From Chelydra serpentina (Eukaryota > Chordata > Testudines > Chelydridae), in contig JBAIAC010000004.1 in assembly GCA_037349315.1 (NCBI GenBank), positions 40,117,001 through 40,181,000 of the forward strand: 64,000 nucleotides of DNA, read 5' to 3'. The position numbers and the translations under genes were made by a program. The notes under the pieces were generated by a model. That model was not told the DNA's origin, did not search any database, and saw nothing but the letters and a program-made list of their open reading frames with translations. Within the stretch, counting starts at the first letter, position 1. Each line of letters opens with the position of its first letter. This document shows positions 23,061 to 33,267 of the stretch, piece by piece.

Positions 23061-24490
23061 CAGATCCCACAGTTCGTAGCATGCAAGTGCACAATCTATC
23101 CATGCTCTATCAATTGCCCAAGAGATTTGAAACCTAGTCATTCTGGGGGGAAAAAAAAAGTTAACAGTAGTTTCATGTGGTCTTGTCCCACACTTGATCT
23201 GATTTTAGAGTCCACATTTCCATTTTATTTTACATTCTCTCCCTCTTGCCTGAAATCTATGCAGCAGAGGAGGAAGATTGGCAATAATGAGAAGGACAGA
23301 GGAAGTTGTTTCCCAGCCCTGTTTTCCCTACCTCCACAGATTCCATAATTGTACAACAGGGATTCATGAACCTTCCTCTGAAACATAAGGTACTGACAGG
23401 TCTGATCTGATATGGGAATTCCCATGACTATACCTGAAGTGTGGTTATATGATTTTAAGTTGATGTCTCTTAAAATGGAACCTGGTTGCAACCTTAAAGA
23501 CCCATATATTTATCTTCCTACTGGCAAGGAAAGTTGGGCTTGAAAATTGCGAAGGTTACTCAAGCCTAAGGAGAATTATTTTCCCCCAAAGCTTAAAGAA
23601 AATTGGTCAAGCTGTTTGAGTTACAGGTTATGTTACACTGATTATCTACTTAATAGCAGTTCCATGAAGGTTGCAACCAGAGTTTCATTACAAGACCCAT
23701 TTTCCTATCCCTTAAATTTTGCACTGGAAAAGTATTTCTAGCTAAAAAATATTGGGGAAATACTTTAAGTATGCTAGAACTATTTTTGAAAGCAATTAGT
23801 CAAACCATTTTAAGTTATAGGTGTTTAAAATGACATTTAATAAGTCTACTTTGTTACTGGCTACATACAAATCTCAAGCTTTATACAGGTTCTTCCCATT
23901 AAATTAATAAACTAATTAAATTTTCTTATTTACAAAAATTAGCCTGCTTCAATGCATGTAAAGTCTTTCTGCATACTTTATGCACTATATGGCTGACAGA
24001 GTTCAGGAAAGAAAATGCAAGAAGAGGATTGCTATCCTGCAGGGCAAATGAAACAAAGATTAATTAAACTAGAGTAACTCCTCACTTAACATCGTCCTGG
24101 TTAATGTTGTTTCATTGTTACGTTGCTGATCTATTAGAGATCATACTCATTTAAAGTTGCGCAATGTTTGCTTATAACATGGTTTGGCCATGGAGGCTTG
24201 GAACCATGGTAGGCCAGCAACCGCCCTATCAACTCCCCTTCACACCCCCAGCAACACCCGTCCACCAGCAGCCCCACGGATCAGCAACTCCAGCTTCCCT
24301 CCCTGCGCCTCCCACCTGCAGCAATCAGCGGTTTCGTGGCATTCAGGAGGCGGGGGAGAGGAGCAAGGACACAACACACAGCCTCCCCTCTTGCCCCTTG
24401 AAGGCCCTGAAACAGCTGCTTGCTGCAGGCGGGAGGCACAGGGAGGGAGGAGGGAGGCTGTACACTGCATCCTCGCTCCTCCCCCTAGTT

Positions 24491-24646
24491 CAGTGGTTTT
24501 CAAAACTGTGGGTCACGGAATGTCAGGTCCTGGGTCACGGTGGCTCTGGTCAGCACCGCCGACCGGACCCCTGGCTAAGGCAGACTAGTGCCTACCTGTT
24601 CGGACACTGCGCTGCGCCCTGGAAGTGGCTGGCATCAGGTCCGGCT

Positions 24647-24684
<38 letters not shown>

Positions 24685-25101
24685 GGGAGAAAACGGGGCT
24701 CTGTGCACTGCCCCCACCCCGAGCCCCGGTGCCTGTGGGCAAGAGCCATGCAGAGCTGCTTGTGCGCCTCTGCCTAGGAGCCGGATCTGCTGCTGGCCAC
24801 TTCTGGGGCACAGTGCAGTCTGTGGTGCCTTAGCACCCCTGCTGTGTTGCTGACTGGGAGCCGCCCAAGGTAAGCCCGCGCCTCAACCCAATGCCCCAAC
24901 CCTGAGCCCCCACTGCATCCCTAACCTCTCATCCTCAGCCCCAGCCCAGAGCCTGCACTCCCAGCCCAGACCCCCTCCCACAACCCAACCCTCTGCCCCA
25001 GCCCTGAGCCCCTCCCGCACTCCAAACCCCTCATCCCCAGCTCTATTGAGTCAACAATTTTCTTCAACTGGGACGCCAGAAAAAAAGTTTGAAAACCGCT
25101 G
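24491..25101. mobile_element. hAT (Charlie-like) element nested in the Tigger-like element
   Basis: It begins CAGTGGTTTTCAAAACTGTG and ends AAGTTTGAAAACCGCTG, the usual hAT-Charlie ends. The flanks ccctagtt (24,483-24,490) and ccctagag (25,102-25,109) are an 8-base target duplication with two changes. No transposase frame is present. Confidence 0.85.
24649..24683 (+). repeat. G homopolymer of 35 bases
   Basis: An unbroken run of 35 guanines followed by purine-rich sequence, inside the nested hAT. It is able to form G-quadruplexes; its exact length is likely to be unreliable in an assembly. Confidence 0.9.
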
Positions 25102-25634
25102 CCCTAGAGCCTCCTGAATGCCACAAAAAAGCTGACTGCTGCAGGCGGGAGGCTTGCAGCCTCCCCCCTCCTTGAGCCTTTCACCCGCAGAAATCAGCTG
25201 TTTCATGACGTTCAGGAGGCTCTGGCGGGGAGGAGCAAGGATGTGACATGCTTGGGGAGGAAGAGGCAGGGCAGGGGTGGGGCCTTGGAGGAAGGGTTGG
25301 AGTGGGGTCAGGCCTGGGGCAGAGCCGGGAGTTGAGCACCCACCCCCAAGCACTTTGGAAAGAACAGCAAGAGGAGCAGCCGAATGATCCACCCTCTGAC
25401 TCCACCACCTCAAGCAAGCTTCACGCTCATCATTGCTGAGTACAGTATTAAATTGTTTGTTTAAAATTGTTTAAAACTTATACTGTATATGTATATAATG
25501 TCTTTTGTCTGGCAAAAATTGTTTTCCCCTGCAACCTAACCCCCCCATTTACATGAATTCTTATGGGAAAATTAGATTTGCGTAACACATTTTTCAAGAA
25601 CATAACTACAATGTTAAGCAAGGAGTTACTGTAA

Positions 25635-26249
25635 TCTAAACTCTACAAAGGAGGGAGTGGCCACAGATACACACACCATGCAAAGAAAACTTTGTTGATA
25701 GTATATGCAGTCTAACAACCGTAACTCAAAGTTAGCAAACTGTAAGAAGCAAGGAAATACAAAATTAAGCCAAACACTTCATTTAGTTTCCTTTCAAACT
25801 GAACCACTTTCACCTTTCATAATCCACATATCATTACTTTAATTCTGAACACTACCACTGTACAGCCCTAACTACAGTCCTGGTTACTGGTTTTATGCTA
25901 GTCTACTTTGATTTAATATAGGGCTTGTGTGGCTAGCATAACTTATACTGTATATAGTTCCCTGTACAATTTTGAATTGGTTTTGTAAATAAGAGACGTA
26001 TGTTGTCAGATTGCCAATGGCAGTTGTGATTTTTTAAAAAATATGTATAATGTTTAGGAAAGGGTGATGTGTGGCAACAATTGTTCTAAATGTAATTACA
26101 GTTACAGAACTGAAGTCTGAATTTATAGATGCATTGGTATATATTATATTTATGGGCACAGGTAAGGCGGCAGATCATAGTTCATAAGTTTGGATCTTTT
26201 CACCCAGCAACAGGAGATAGAAGAAAAAAAAAAGAAGTGTGATTTATAA
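25635..26249. other. SKA3 intron sequence, nothing recognised
   Basis: AT-rich intronic sequence with no exon or transposon end that I can support. Confidence 0.5.
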
Positions 26250-26432
26250 ATGAGGCTAGCTCAGTGGTTTGAGCATTGGCCTGCTAATCCCAGGGTTGTG
26301 AGTTCAATCCTTGAGGGGGCTATTTAGGGATCTGGGGCAAAAATCTGTCAGGGGACAGTACTTGACCCTGCTAGTGAAGGCAGGGGACAGGACTCTATGA
26401 CCTTTCAAGGTCCTTCCAGTTCTATGAGACAG
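26250..26432 (+). repeat. tRNA-derived SINE (diverged subfamily)
   Basis: The head has box A (tagctcagtggtttgag) and box B (ggttgtgagttcaatcc), then the SINE body 'gggatctggggcaaaaat'. The 3' part differs from the other copies in the window: it has a 'gtcaggggacagtacttgacc' insertion and 'tcaaggtccttccag'. It is in the fourth SKA3 coding intron. Confidence 0.88.
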
Positions 26433-27070
26433 GCATATCTCCATATATTATTATTATAAATACCCAGTGAGGTCCACTAGCTGAAAATACTTTCAATGAA
26501 TTCTTTGAAACTGACTAGGTTTTGAATTAGCATCCCTTTAAACACAGTACATGGAAAAAAAACAGCTACAAAAATGTCATATCAGTCACAGCATAGTGAG
26601 CTCTCTCCTTACTAAAAGTTAAATATTATGACATACAAATACAAGGGGCATGTTTGTGCCATTTACAGAATGATCCAGACATGAATTGAGATTGGTTCCT
26701 TTACAAGTCCACAGAGTGGGGAGAGAAATAGGAGCCACAGAATAGCCAATGGTGGAATATTTGTGGGAAATCATGTGTCAATTTTTCATATATATAGAAA
26801 AAGGCAAAATGACTGAATTGCCTGTGCTTGTAGTACTTGCAATTAGAGCCACTGGTTCTAACATACATCATAGCAAGAGCATAATGTCTGTCTGGAGATT
26901 TGATTTTTAAAAATTTGAATTTTAAGATTGATCAATACAAAAAAAAAATCCACCTACCCAGTAAGTATGAAGGAAAACTAGCCAGCTATGTAGTGATTTC
27001 TGTTTAATCCTACTACAAACTTTCCATTTGAGTTTTAGAATATAGAGAGTCAATTATAGAAGTCCCATGG
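26433..27070. other. SKA3 intron sequence, nothing recognised
   Basis: AT-rich intronic sequence between the SINE and the DIRS element. No supported exon. Confidence 0.5.
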
Positions 27071-27280
27071 AAAACACGGTTACTCACCGTAGTAAATAGT
27101 GTTCTTCGAGATGTGTTGCTCATATGTATTCCAGTTAGGTGTGCGCGCGCGGCGTGCACGATCGTCGGAAGATTTTTACCCTAGCAACACTCGGTGGGCC
27201 GGCTGGCGCCCCCTGGAGTGGCGCCGTTAGGTGCCCCGATATATACTGCAGCCGGCCCATCGCCCCCTCAGTTCCTTCTT
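27071..27280. repeat. DIRS1 terminal inverted repeat, 3' side
   Basis: Starts aaaacacggttactcaccgt and includes cgatcgtcggaagattttta and atatatactgcagccggccc. It matches the right-hand repeat in inverse orientation except at its outermost 40-60 bases, where the two ends differ. Confidence 0.9.
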
Positions 27281-27317
27281 GCCGGCTACTCCGACAGTGG
27301 GGAAGGGGGGCGGGTTT

Positions 27318-27418
27318 GGAATACATATGAGCAACACATCTCGAAGAACACTATTTACTACGGTGAGTAACCGTGTTTTCTTCTTCGAGTGCTTGCTCAT
27401 ATGTATTCCAGTTAGGTG
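27318..27418. repeat. DIRS1 internal complementary region
   Basis: Bases 27,318-27,379 are a perfect 62-base reverse complement of 27,071-27,132. Bases 27,378-27,418 are a perfect 41-base reverse complement of 33,407-33,447. Thus both outer ends are represented here, head to tail, as the DIRS circular-intermediate model requires for completing the ends during replication. Confidence 0.93.
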
Positions 27419-27433
27419 ACTCCCAAGCCATTC

Positions 27434-28510
27434 CTAGGAGGCGGGGTCGGATTGTGATACAGCAGAGTTTAGGACCGCCGAACCAAAAGCGGCGTCGTCT
27501 CTAGAATGTTGCACTATGGCATAGTGCGAGGCAAAAGTGTGTACTGACGACCATGTCGCGGCCCTACAAATGTCTTGTATAGGTATGTGTGCCAGGAAGG
27601 CAGACGACGAGGCCTGAGCTCGGGTAGAGTGGGCCGTAGTGTGCATGGTGGGGACACCTGCCAAGTCATAGCATGTGCGGATGCACGAGGTGATCCATGA
27701 CGAGATGCGCTGGGAAGAGACGGGAAGGCCTTTCATCCGGTCCGCCACGGCGATGAACAGCTGGGTCGACTTCCGGAAGGGCTTTGTCCTCTCGATGTAG
27801 AAGGCGAGGGCTCTCCGGACATCCAGGGAATGGAGTTGCTGCTCCTTCCTGGAGGCATGGGGCTTAGGATAAAAGACAGGTAGAAAAATGTCTTGGTTAA
27901 TATGGAAGGCCGACACTACCTTGGGCAGGAAAGCCGGGTGTGGCCTGAGCTGTACTTTATCCTTATGGAACACCGTATAAGGTGGTTCCGAAGTAAGCGC
28001 TCTGAGCTCAGAGACGCGTCTAGCCGAGGTGATGGCTACTAGAAAGGCCGTTTTCCATGAGAGATACAGCATGGAACAAGTGGCCATGGGCTCGAATGGG
28101 GCACCCATGAGCCTGGTAATAACTAGGTTGAGGTCCCATGTAGGGACCGGGCGGCGCACCGGTGGGTGCAGCCGTTCTAACCCCTTAAGGAACCTGGTGA
28201 CCATGGGGTTGGAGAAAACAGAACCCGCCCCGTCCCGGGGGTGAAAAGCTGAAATTGCCGCTAGGTGGACCTTTAGCGACGAGAGAGCCAGACCCTGCTC
28301 CTTTAGTGAGAGGAGGTAGTCCAGTATGGTGTGAACCGGCACCTGCAAGGGGTCAAGGCCCCGAGTGCCACACCACAAGGAAAAACGTTTCCACTTAGCT
28401 GCGTAGGTGGACCTGGTGGAGGGTTTCCTACTGCTCAGCAGAACGTGCTGGACCGGGCTGGAACATCGCAGCTCCGACGGGTTCAGCCATGCAGCATCCA
28501 CGCCGTGAGG
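27434..28510 (-). CDS. DIRS1 tyrosine recombinase
   Basis: This enzyme would integrate the circular DNA copy of the element without target duplication. The same frame is open upstream as far as 30,322, but only the last third carries recombinase signals; upstream it is the shadow of the RT frame. An N-terminal SAM-like region starts RKPSTRSTYAAKWKRFSLWC. The catalytic arginine lies in ITSARRVSELRAL. Counting in the long frame, H898 and R901 are in TTAHSTRAQ, W924 follows, and the nucleophile is Y934 in FASHYA. All positions expected for the family are present. Translation probably uses reinitiation or an overlap with the RT frame, which ends near 28,483. The 5' boundary is approximate. Confidence 0.88.
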   Translation of the reverse strand, partial: PHGVDAAWLNPSELRCSSPVQHVLLSSRKPSTRSTYAAKWKRFSLWCGTRGLDPLQVPVHTILDYLLSLKEQGLALSSLKVHLAAISAFHPRDGAGSVFSNPMVTRFLKGLERLHPPVRRPVPTWDLNLVITRLMGAPFEPMATCSMLYLSWKTAFLVAITSARRVSELRALTSEPPYTVFHKDKVQLRPHPAFLPKVVSAFHINQDIFLPVFYPKPHASRKEQQLHSLDVRRALAFYIERTKPFRKSTQLFIAVADRMKGLPVSSQRISSWITSCIRTCYDLAGVPTMHTTAHSTRAQASSSAFLAHIPIQDICRAATWSSVHTFASHYAIVQHSRDDAAFGSAVLNSAVSQSDPAS

Positions 28511-30498
28511 TGAAGGGACCGCAGGTCGGGATGCTGGATCCTGCCGTGCTGCTGCGTGATCAGGTCCGGCCATCGCGGAAGAGGGATCGGGTCTGTCACG
28601 GACATCTCCAGGAGCGTGGTATACCAGTGTTGCCTGGGCCACGCTGGAGCAATCAGGATCACCCTGGCCTTGTCCCTGCGTAGCTTGAGCAGGACCCTGT
28701 GGACCAGTGGAACTGGTGGGAAGGCATAGGCCAGGTTGTCTGTCCAAGGATGGAGAAAAGCGTCTGTCAGGGAGCCTGGGGAGCGACCCTGAAAGGAGCA
28801 GAACACTTGGCATTTCCTGTTCTCGCGAGTCGCGAAGAGATCTATCTGGGGAAACCCCCACTTCTGGAAGACAGAGTGGATGACGTCTGGCCGAATGGAC
28901 CACTCGTGCGTCTGGAAGGACCTGCTCAGGCGGTCCGCCAAGGTGTTCTGGACTCCTGGGAGAAACGAGGCCACGGGGTGAATGGAACGGGCTATGCAAA
29001 AGTCCCAGAGCTGAGTTGCCTCTCGGCAGAGAGGAAGGGAGTGCGCCCCTCCTTGTCTGTTGATGTAATGCATGGCCGTCGTGTTGTCTGTAAGGATGGA
29101 GACACAGCGGCCCTGTAGGTGCTGAGCGAAGGCTTGGCAGGCGAGTCGTACCGCTCGGAGTTCTCTGACATTGATGTGTAATGTCAGCTCTTGCTCCGAC
29201 CACAGGCCCTGCGTTTGGAAGTTCTGCAGGTGAGCCCCCCAGCCGAGGGATGAGGCATCCGTAGTCACGGTGCGGGAAGGCTGAGGTGGATGAAAGGGAA
29301 TACCTGACATCACATGTGCGGGGTCCAGCCACCAGTTGAGGGAGGCTAGGACTTGCGGTGGGACCGTCAGAATCATATCGAGGTTGTCCCTGTGTGGTCG
29401 GTATGCGGAGGCCAGCCATGCTTGGAGGGGCCGCAGGCGTAACCTGGCGTGGGCTGTCACGAAGGTGCATGATGCCATATGACCCATGAGGCTGAGGCAG
29501 CAGCGGGCTGTCGAAGTTGGGAAAGCTTGGAGGCTGCGTATGGCGGCTGCAAGCGTTTGAAAGCGAGCCTCTGGGAGGAAAGCCCTGGCGAGGGTAGAGT
29601 CCAGTATAGCCCCTATGAAGTCTATTCTCTGTGTTGGGACCAAAGTGGACTTTTCGATGTTTAGTAGGAGGCCGAGACGGTTGAACATGTCCACGGCCTT
29701 GTGAATGTGGGACTGGACCTGGTTGGCGGAGTTGCCACGGAGGAGCCAGTCGTCGAGGTAGGGGAATACCTGAACACCTTGACGCCGAAGGGCGGCTGCT
29801 ACCACTGCCATGCACTTTGTGAAGACTCTCGGTGCTGTTGAGAGGCCGAATGGCAGGACCGCGAACTGGAAATGTCTCTGGCCCACTACGAAGCGCAGGA
29901 AGCGTCTGTGAGGTGGGTAGATGGCAATGTGGAAATACGCGTCCTTCATGTCGAGGGCGGCGTACCAGTCTCCCTGATCCATAGAGGGGATAAGGGTGCC
30001 CAGGGAGAGCATACGGAATCTCAACTTTACCATAAACTTGTTGAGACCCCGTAAGTCCAGGATAGGACGAAGCCCCCCCTTTGGCTTTGGGATTAGGAAA
30101 TAACGGGAGTAGAATCCCTTGCCTCTGAGATCCCTTGGGACCTCCTCCACCGCTCCCAGAGTAAAGAGTTCGTGCACCTCCTGGATAAGGAGTTGCTCGT
30201 GAGAAGGGTCCCTGAAGAGGGACGGGGTGGGAGGGTGGGAGGAGGGTGGGGAGACGAATTGCAATCGGTATCCCCCCTGGATGGTCTGTAAAACCCAGCG
30301 GTCCGTGGTGATATTCGACCACGCCGGGGAGAAGGGGGAGAGGCGGTTCATAAACAGGAGTGCGGGATCGGAATGGACTGGTACTCCGGCCTCGAGCGCC
30401 CCTTCAAAAATTTTGTTTGGGCCCCGACGATGGCTTGTGGGGGCCCTGCCTCTGGCCGGTCTGCCGGCCAGGTTGCTGTCTCCTACCCCCTCGACCAC
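28483..30498 (-). CDS. DIRS1 reverse transcriptase-RNase H
   Basis: The frame of 671 codons has the RT core LIPKPKGGLRPILDLRGLN (about residues 136-153), LDMKDAYFH (182-190), LPFGLSTAPRVF and the catalytic YLDD at 247-250. RNase H follows with D414 (TTDASSLGWG), E446 (NVRELRAV), D471 (LTDNTTAM) and D522 (NTLADRLSRSF). After that comes the conserved DIRS segment beginning QIDLFATRENRKCQVFCSF. No stop interrupts it. It overlaps the end of gag at its start, and the first codon of the frame is GTG, so the true initiation site is unknown. The frame ends in HLTAWMLHG, immediately next to the recombinase region. Confidence 0.92.
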   Translation of the reverse strand: MVEGVGDSNLAGRPARGRAPTSHRRGPNKIFEGALEAGVPVHSDPALLFMNRLSPFSPAWSNITTDRWVLQTIQGGYRLQFVSPPSSHPPTPSLFRDPSHEQLLIQEVHELFTLGAVEEVPRDLRGKGFYSRYFLIPKPKGGLRPILDLRGLNKFMVKLRFRMLSLGTLIPSMDQGDWYAALDMKDAYFHIAIYPPHRRFLRFVVGQRHFQFAVLPFGLSTAPRVFTKCMAVVAAALRRQGVQVFPYLDDWLLRGNSANQVQSHIHKAVDMFNRLGLLLNIEKSTLVPTQRIDFIGAILDSTLARAFLPEARFQTLAAAIRSLQAFPTSTARCCLSLMGHMASCTFVTAHARLRLRPLQAWLASAYRPHRDNLDMILTVPPQVLASLNWWLDPAHVMSGIPFHPPQPSRTVTTDASSLGWGAHLQNFQTQGLWSEQELTLHINVRELRAVRLACQAFAQHLQGRCVSILTDNTTAMHYINRQGGAHSLPLCREATQLWDFCIARSIHPVASFLPGVQNTLADRLSRSFQTHEWSIRPDVIHSVFQKWGFPQIDLFATRENRKCQVFCSFQGRSPGSLTDAFLHPWTDNLAYAFPPVPLVHRVLLKLRRDKARVILIAPAWPRQHWYTTLLEMSVTDPIPLPRWPDLITQQHGRIQHPDLRSLHLTAWMLHG

Positions 30499-33062
30499 GC
30501 GGCCTTCTGTAATAGTCTTGACGTGGCGGGGGGGGGAAGTAGGTGCGTCTCACGAACGGCCTGAAGGGCCTACGCTGCGTCGCAGGGGTATGCATTCCCA
30601 GCGTGCGAATGATAGTACGACCGTCCTTTAAGGTCTGCAGCTTAGGGTCTGTCTTCTCTGAAAACAGGCCCTGCCCGTCAAAGGGTAGGTCCTGGATAGT
30701 GTGCTGGACCTCTGCTGGGAGGGTGGAAGATTGCAGCCAGGAGATGCGCCGCATGGCGACTCCGGAGGCGATGGTTCTGGCAGCGGAGTCGGCGATGTCC
30801 AAGGAGGCCCGCAGCGACGTCCTGGCCAGTTTTTTTGCCCTCCTCCACGAAGGCTTTATACTCCTGTCTGGACTCTGGAGGTATAAGCTCTTTAAACTTG
30901 TCCATCGTGACCCAGGTGTTGAAAGCATAGCGGCTCAGGAGTGCCTGTTGGTTCGCCGCACGAAGCTGTAGGCCCCCTCCTGAGTAGATCTTGCGGCCAA
31001 ACAAGTCTAGGCGCTTGGCGTCCTTTGATTTCGGCGCCGGGGCCTGTTGGCCGTTCCTCTCCCTCTCGTTGACGGACTGGACTACCAACGAACACGGAGG
31101 GGGGTGGGTATACAGATATTGAAAATCTCTCGGGGGGGCCATGTACTTTCTCTCTACCCCCCTGGCAGTGGGGGGTATTGAGGCTGGTGTCTGCCAGATG
31201 GATGTGGCGTTGGCAAGGATAGTCCGCACAAAAGGTAAGGCAACCCTAGTGGGGGCATCAGTTGTCAGGATGTCCACCACGGGGTCCTCCAGTTCAGGGA
31301 CCTCTTCGATTTGGAGGTCCATATTCAGGGCCAACCTGCGGAGCAGGGCTTGGTGGTCCCTTAGATCGATGGGAGGTGGACCGGATGATGATGCTCCAGC
31401 CACTGCCTCATCAGGGGAGGAGGAAGAGGACAGGCCCTGGGCGAGCGGGTCCTCGACGGGTACCTCCTCGGGGCCCAGGGGTGGGGGCTCCGCTTCAGGC
31501 TGCTCTACCTCTGGCGGAGGCCTGGAGACTGTAGCCTCTGGAGGGCGGGAGACTGTAGCCTCTGGCGCTCAACGCTCCAACGTGGTAGAGGCAGGAGCTC
31601 TTGCTGGTACCCTCTGGGCTTCATAGTATGCCATGGGGGTCCAAAATGGCCACCGCTCCTGAACCTGCCCGGTCTCTGGCAGGTGACCCTGGTCGCTGAC
31701 GGTGCGGTCCTCCGCGTAGAGGTCGCTACCAGCTCTGGAAGAGCGGGATCCAGAGCGCGAAGGCCAGGGCGGGGCAGAGTAGCCATGCAGTGACGTCTGC
31801 GTGGCCAGGGTCTGCCTCCTCGGTGGGGTCCGGTGCCGGGATGGTATCCGGTACCGGGAGCCTGATCGGTGCCGGGATGGCGTCCGGTGCCGTGAGCCGG
31901 ACCGGTACCGGGATGGTGTCCGGTGCCGGGAGCCGGATCGGCGTCGAGAGTCGGATCGGCGCCGAGATGAGGAGCGGCGTCGAGAGCCGGATCGAGGGCG
32001 GGACCTGGATCGGTACCTGCGATGATCTCGGTACCGTGACACGGATCGGGACCTGGAGCGTCTCGGCGATCTGCGCGTCGACCGGCCGCGGGACCGGGAG
32101 CGGCGCCGAGAGTCAGGATACCTCCGTGCCGATGGAGACCTGGAGCGGTACCGCGAGTACGAACGGCGCCGGGATCGTGATCGGTGCCGGGACTGCGAGC
32201 GGTACCTTGGAGACGCACGTGGCTGGCTGGTCTCCTCCTGCGGCACCGGGTGGAAGATGGCCGGTTTGCCGCGTGATGTGATGATCCGCACCGGCGGTAC
32301 CGTAGACGGGGTCGGTACCGGAGCGGTCATCTGGATCAGGTCCCGCGCCGCTGCGAAGGTGTCCGGCGTGGACGGCAGCGGGAGCTCAACCACGGAGCGT
32401 GCCGGGGAGCTAGCGGTTACCGAGCTCAACGGCCCTCGCGGGACCGGAGTCGTCGGTACCGGAGCCTGCGGAGGCTGACCTGCACTCAACGGCCTCTCGG
32501 GTGCCGGAGTTGGCAGGGCCGGCGCCGGTGTTGACGGCGGCGCCGGACTCAACGGCCTAGGGAGGGCCGGAGTAAGTGGTACGGAGACCACTGGCACCGA
32601 ACTCAGCGGTCCTTCCGGTACCGGAGTTGGCGGTGCGGGCGCCTCGACAGACCTAGGCTGGCCTGGAGCTGGCTGCGCATGCAGCGGCGCCTTAGTCGGT
32701 CCACCCGACTTCTTGGCTCTCGGGGACAGAGAGCGGCTCTGTGAAGTCCCGGGTAGAGAGGGACGGTGCCTGGGTTCTTTACCGGAGGTTGGACGTTCCG
32801 GTGCCGCAGACGTTGAGGCCGCCGGGGCCGGTGCCGTGGTACGATGCGGCGCCGACATCGGGCTAAGAGACGCCTCTAACAGGAGCTGCTTCAAACGAAA
32901 GTCCCGCTCCTTTTTGGTCCGCGGCTTGAAGGACTTACAAATACGGCACTTGTCCGGAAGATGGGACTCCCCGAGGCACTTGAGACAGGAGGCATGCGGA
33001 TCTCCTGTAGGCATCGGCTTCTGACATGCCGAGCAAGGCTTGAACCCCGGTGAGCCAGGCAT
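30404..33062 (-). pseudogene. DIRS1 gag-like ORF1, interrupted twice
   Basis: Starts with ATG at 33,060-33,062. The N-terminus has a double zinc-binding pattern (C10, C13, H23, C26, C29, H34, C39, C42), then a long proline-rich linker. An arginine/serine-rich domain follows at residues 283-417, made of short repeats such as SRHRTPSRYRSG. The frame stops at TGA (31,569-31,571), resumes in the same frame through LRDHQALLRRLALNMDLQ, then is shifted by one extra base in a run of seven A (sense) at about 30,831-30,837. The last part contains DLPFDGQGLFSEKTD, a motif shared with DIRS ORF1 proteins and, from what I know, with the LAP2-alpha C-terminal domain that derives from them. Two small lesions separate this from an open gene. 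Confidence 0.88.
31812..32216 (-). repeat. Tandem repeats encoding the RS domain of the DIRS Gag
   Basis: Degenerate repeats (period near 36 bases in the last part) encode the arginine/serine-rich stretch. The DNA alternates ggtaccggg and ggtgccggg units on the plus strand, and other frames show proline-glycine repeats that are only by-products. Confidence 0.85.
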
Positions 33063-33267
33063 TGGCCCGGTACCGGGTTGGAGAGAAGGGGAGAAGCCCC
33101 TAATCTCCAGCTACAATTGTCAATGAGTCTAACAACAACTATTAACAACTAATTAACGGTACTTTAACGGTACTTAAACTTATCTAAAGATAAACGAGTG
33201 CTGTAAAGCTAGGGCTGTGGAGGTCAGCGAGCTGCTCTCCACTGTTCCAACGACCGACACGGGCGGT

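Larger units (their letters stand above)
24072..25631. mobile_element. Tigger-like DNA transposon (non-autonomous) with nested hAT
   Basis: The left end GAGTAACTCCTCACTTAACA and the right end, complementary to CAGTAACTCCTTGCTTAACA, form inverted repeats. TA dinucleotides flank both (24,070-24,071 and 25,632-25,633). The interior holds GC-rich non-coding sequence in two partly related blocks separated by the hAT at 24,491-25,101. The long open frames here are GC-rich artefacts. Confidence 0.8.

Noticed and set aside
24164..24853. Long plus-strand open frames with a glycine run
   Set aside because: They run through the ends of two DNA transposons and a G homopolymer, and no domain is seen.
28511..30322. 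Upstream two thirds of the long 962-codon minus-strand frame
   Set aside because: It lies over the RT-RNase H gene in another phase, has no domain, and is proline/arginine-rich as expected of a GC-rich shadow frame. Only the recombinase part is real.
30828..30840. Heptamer A AAA AAC at the DIRS gag frame change, which looks like a -1 ribosomal slippery site
   Set aside because: The downstream frame is +1 relative to the upstream one, which a -1 slip would not reach. One extra A in the homopolymer explains the shift.
31505..32218. Collagen-like proline/glycine repeat protein
   Set aside because: It is an alternative phase of the RS-domain repeats of the DIRS Gag.
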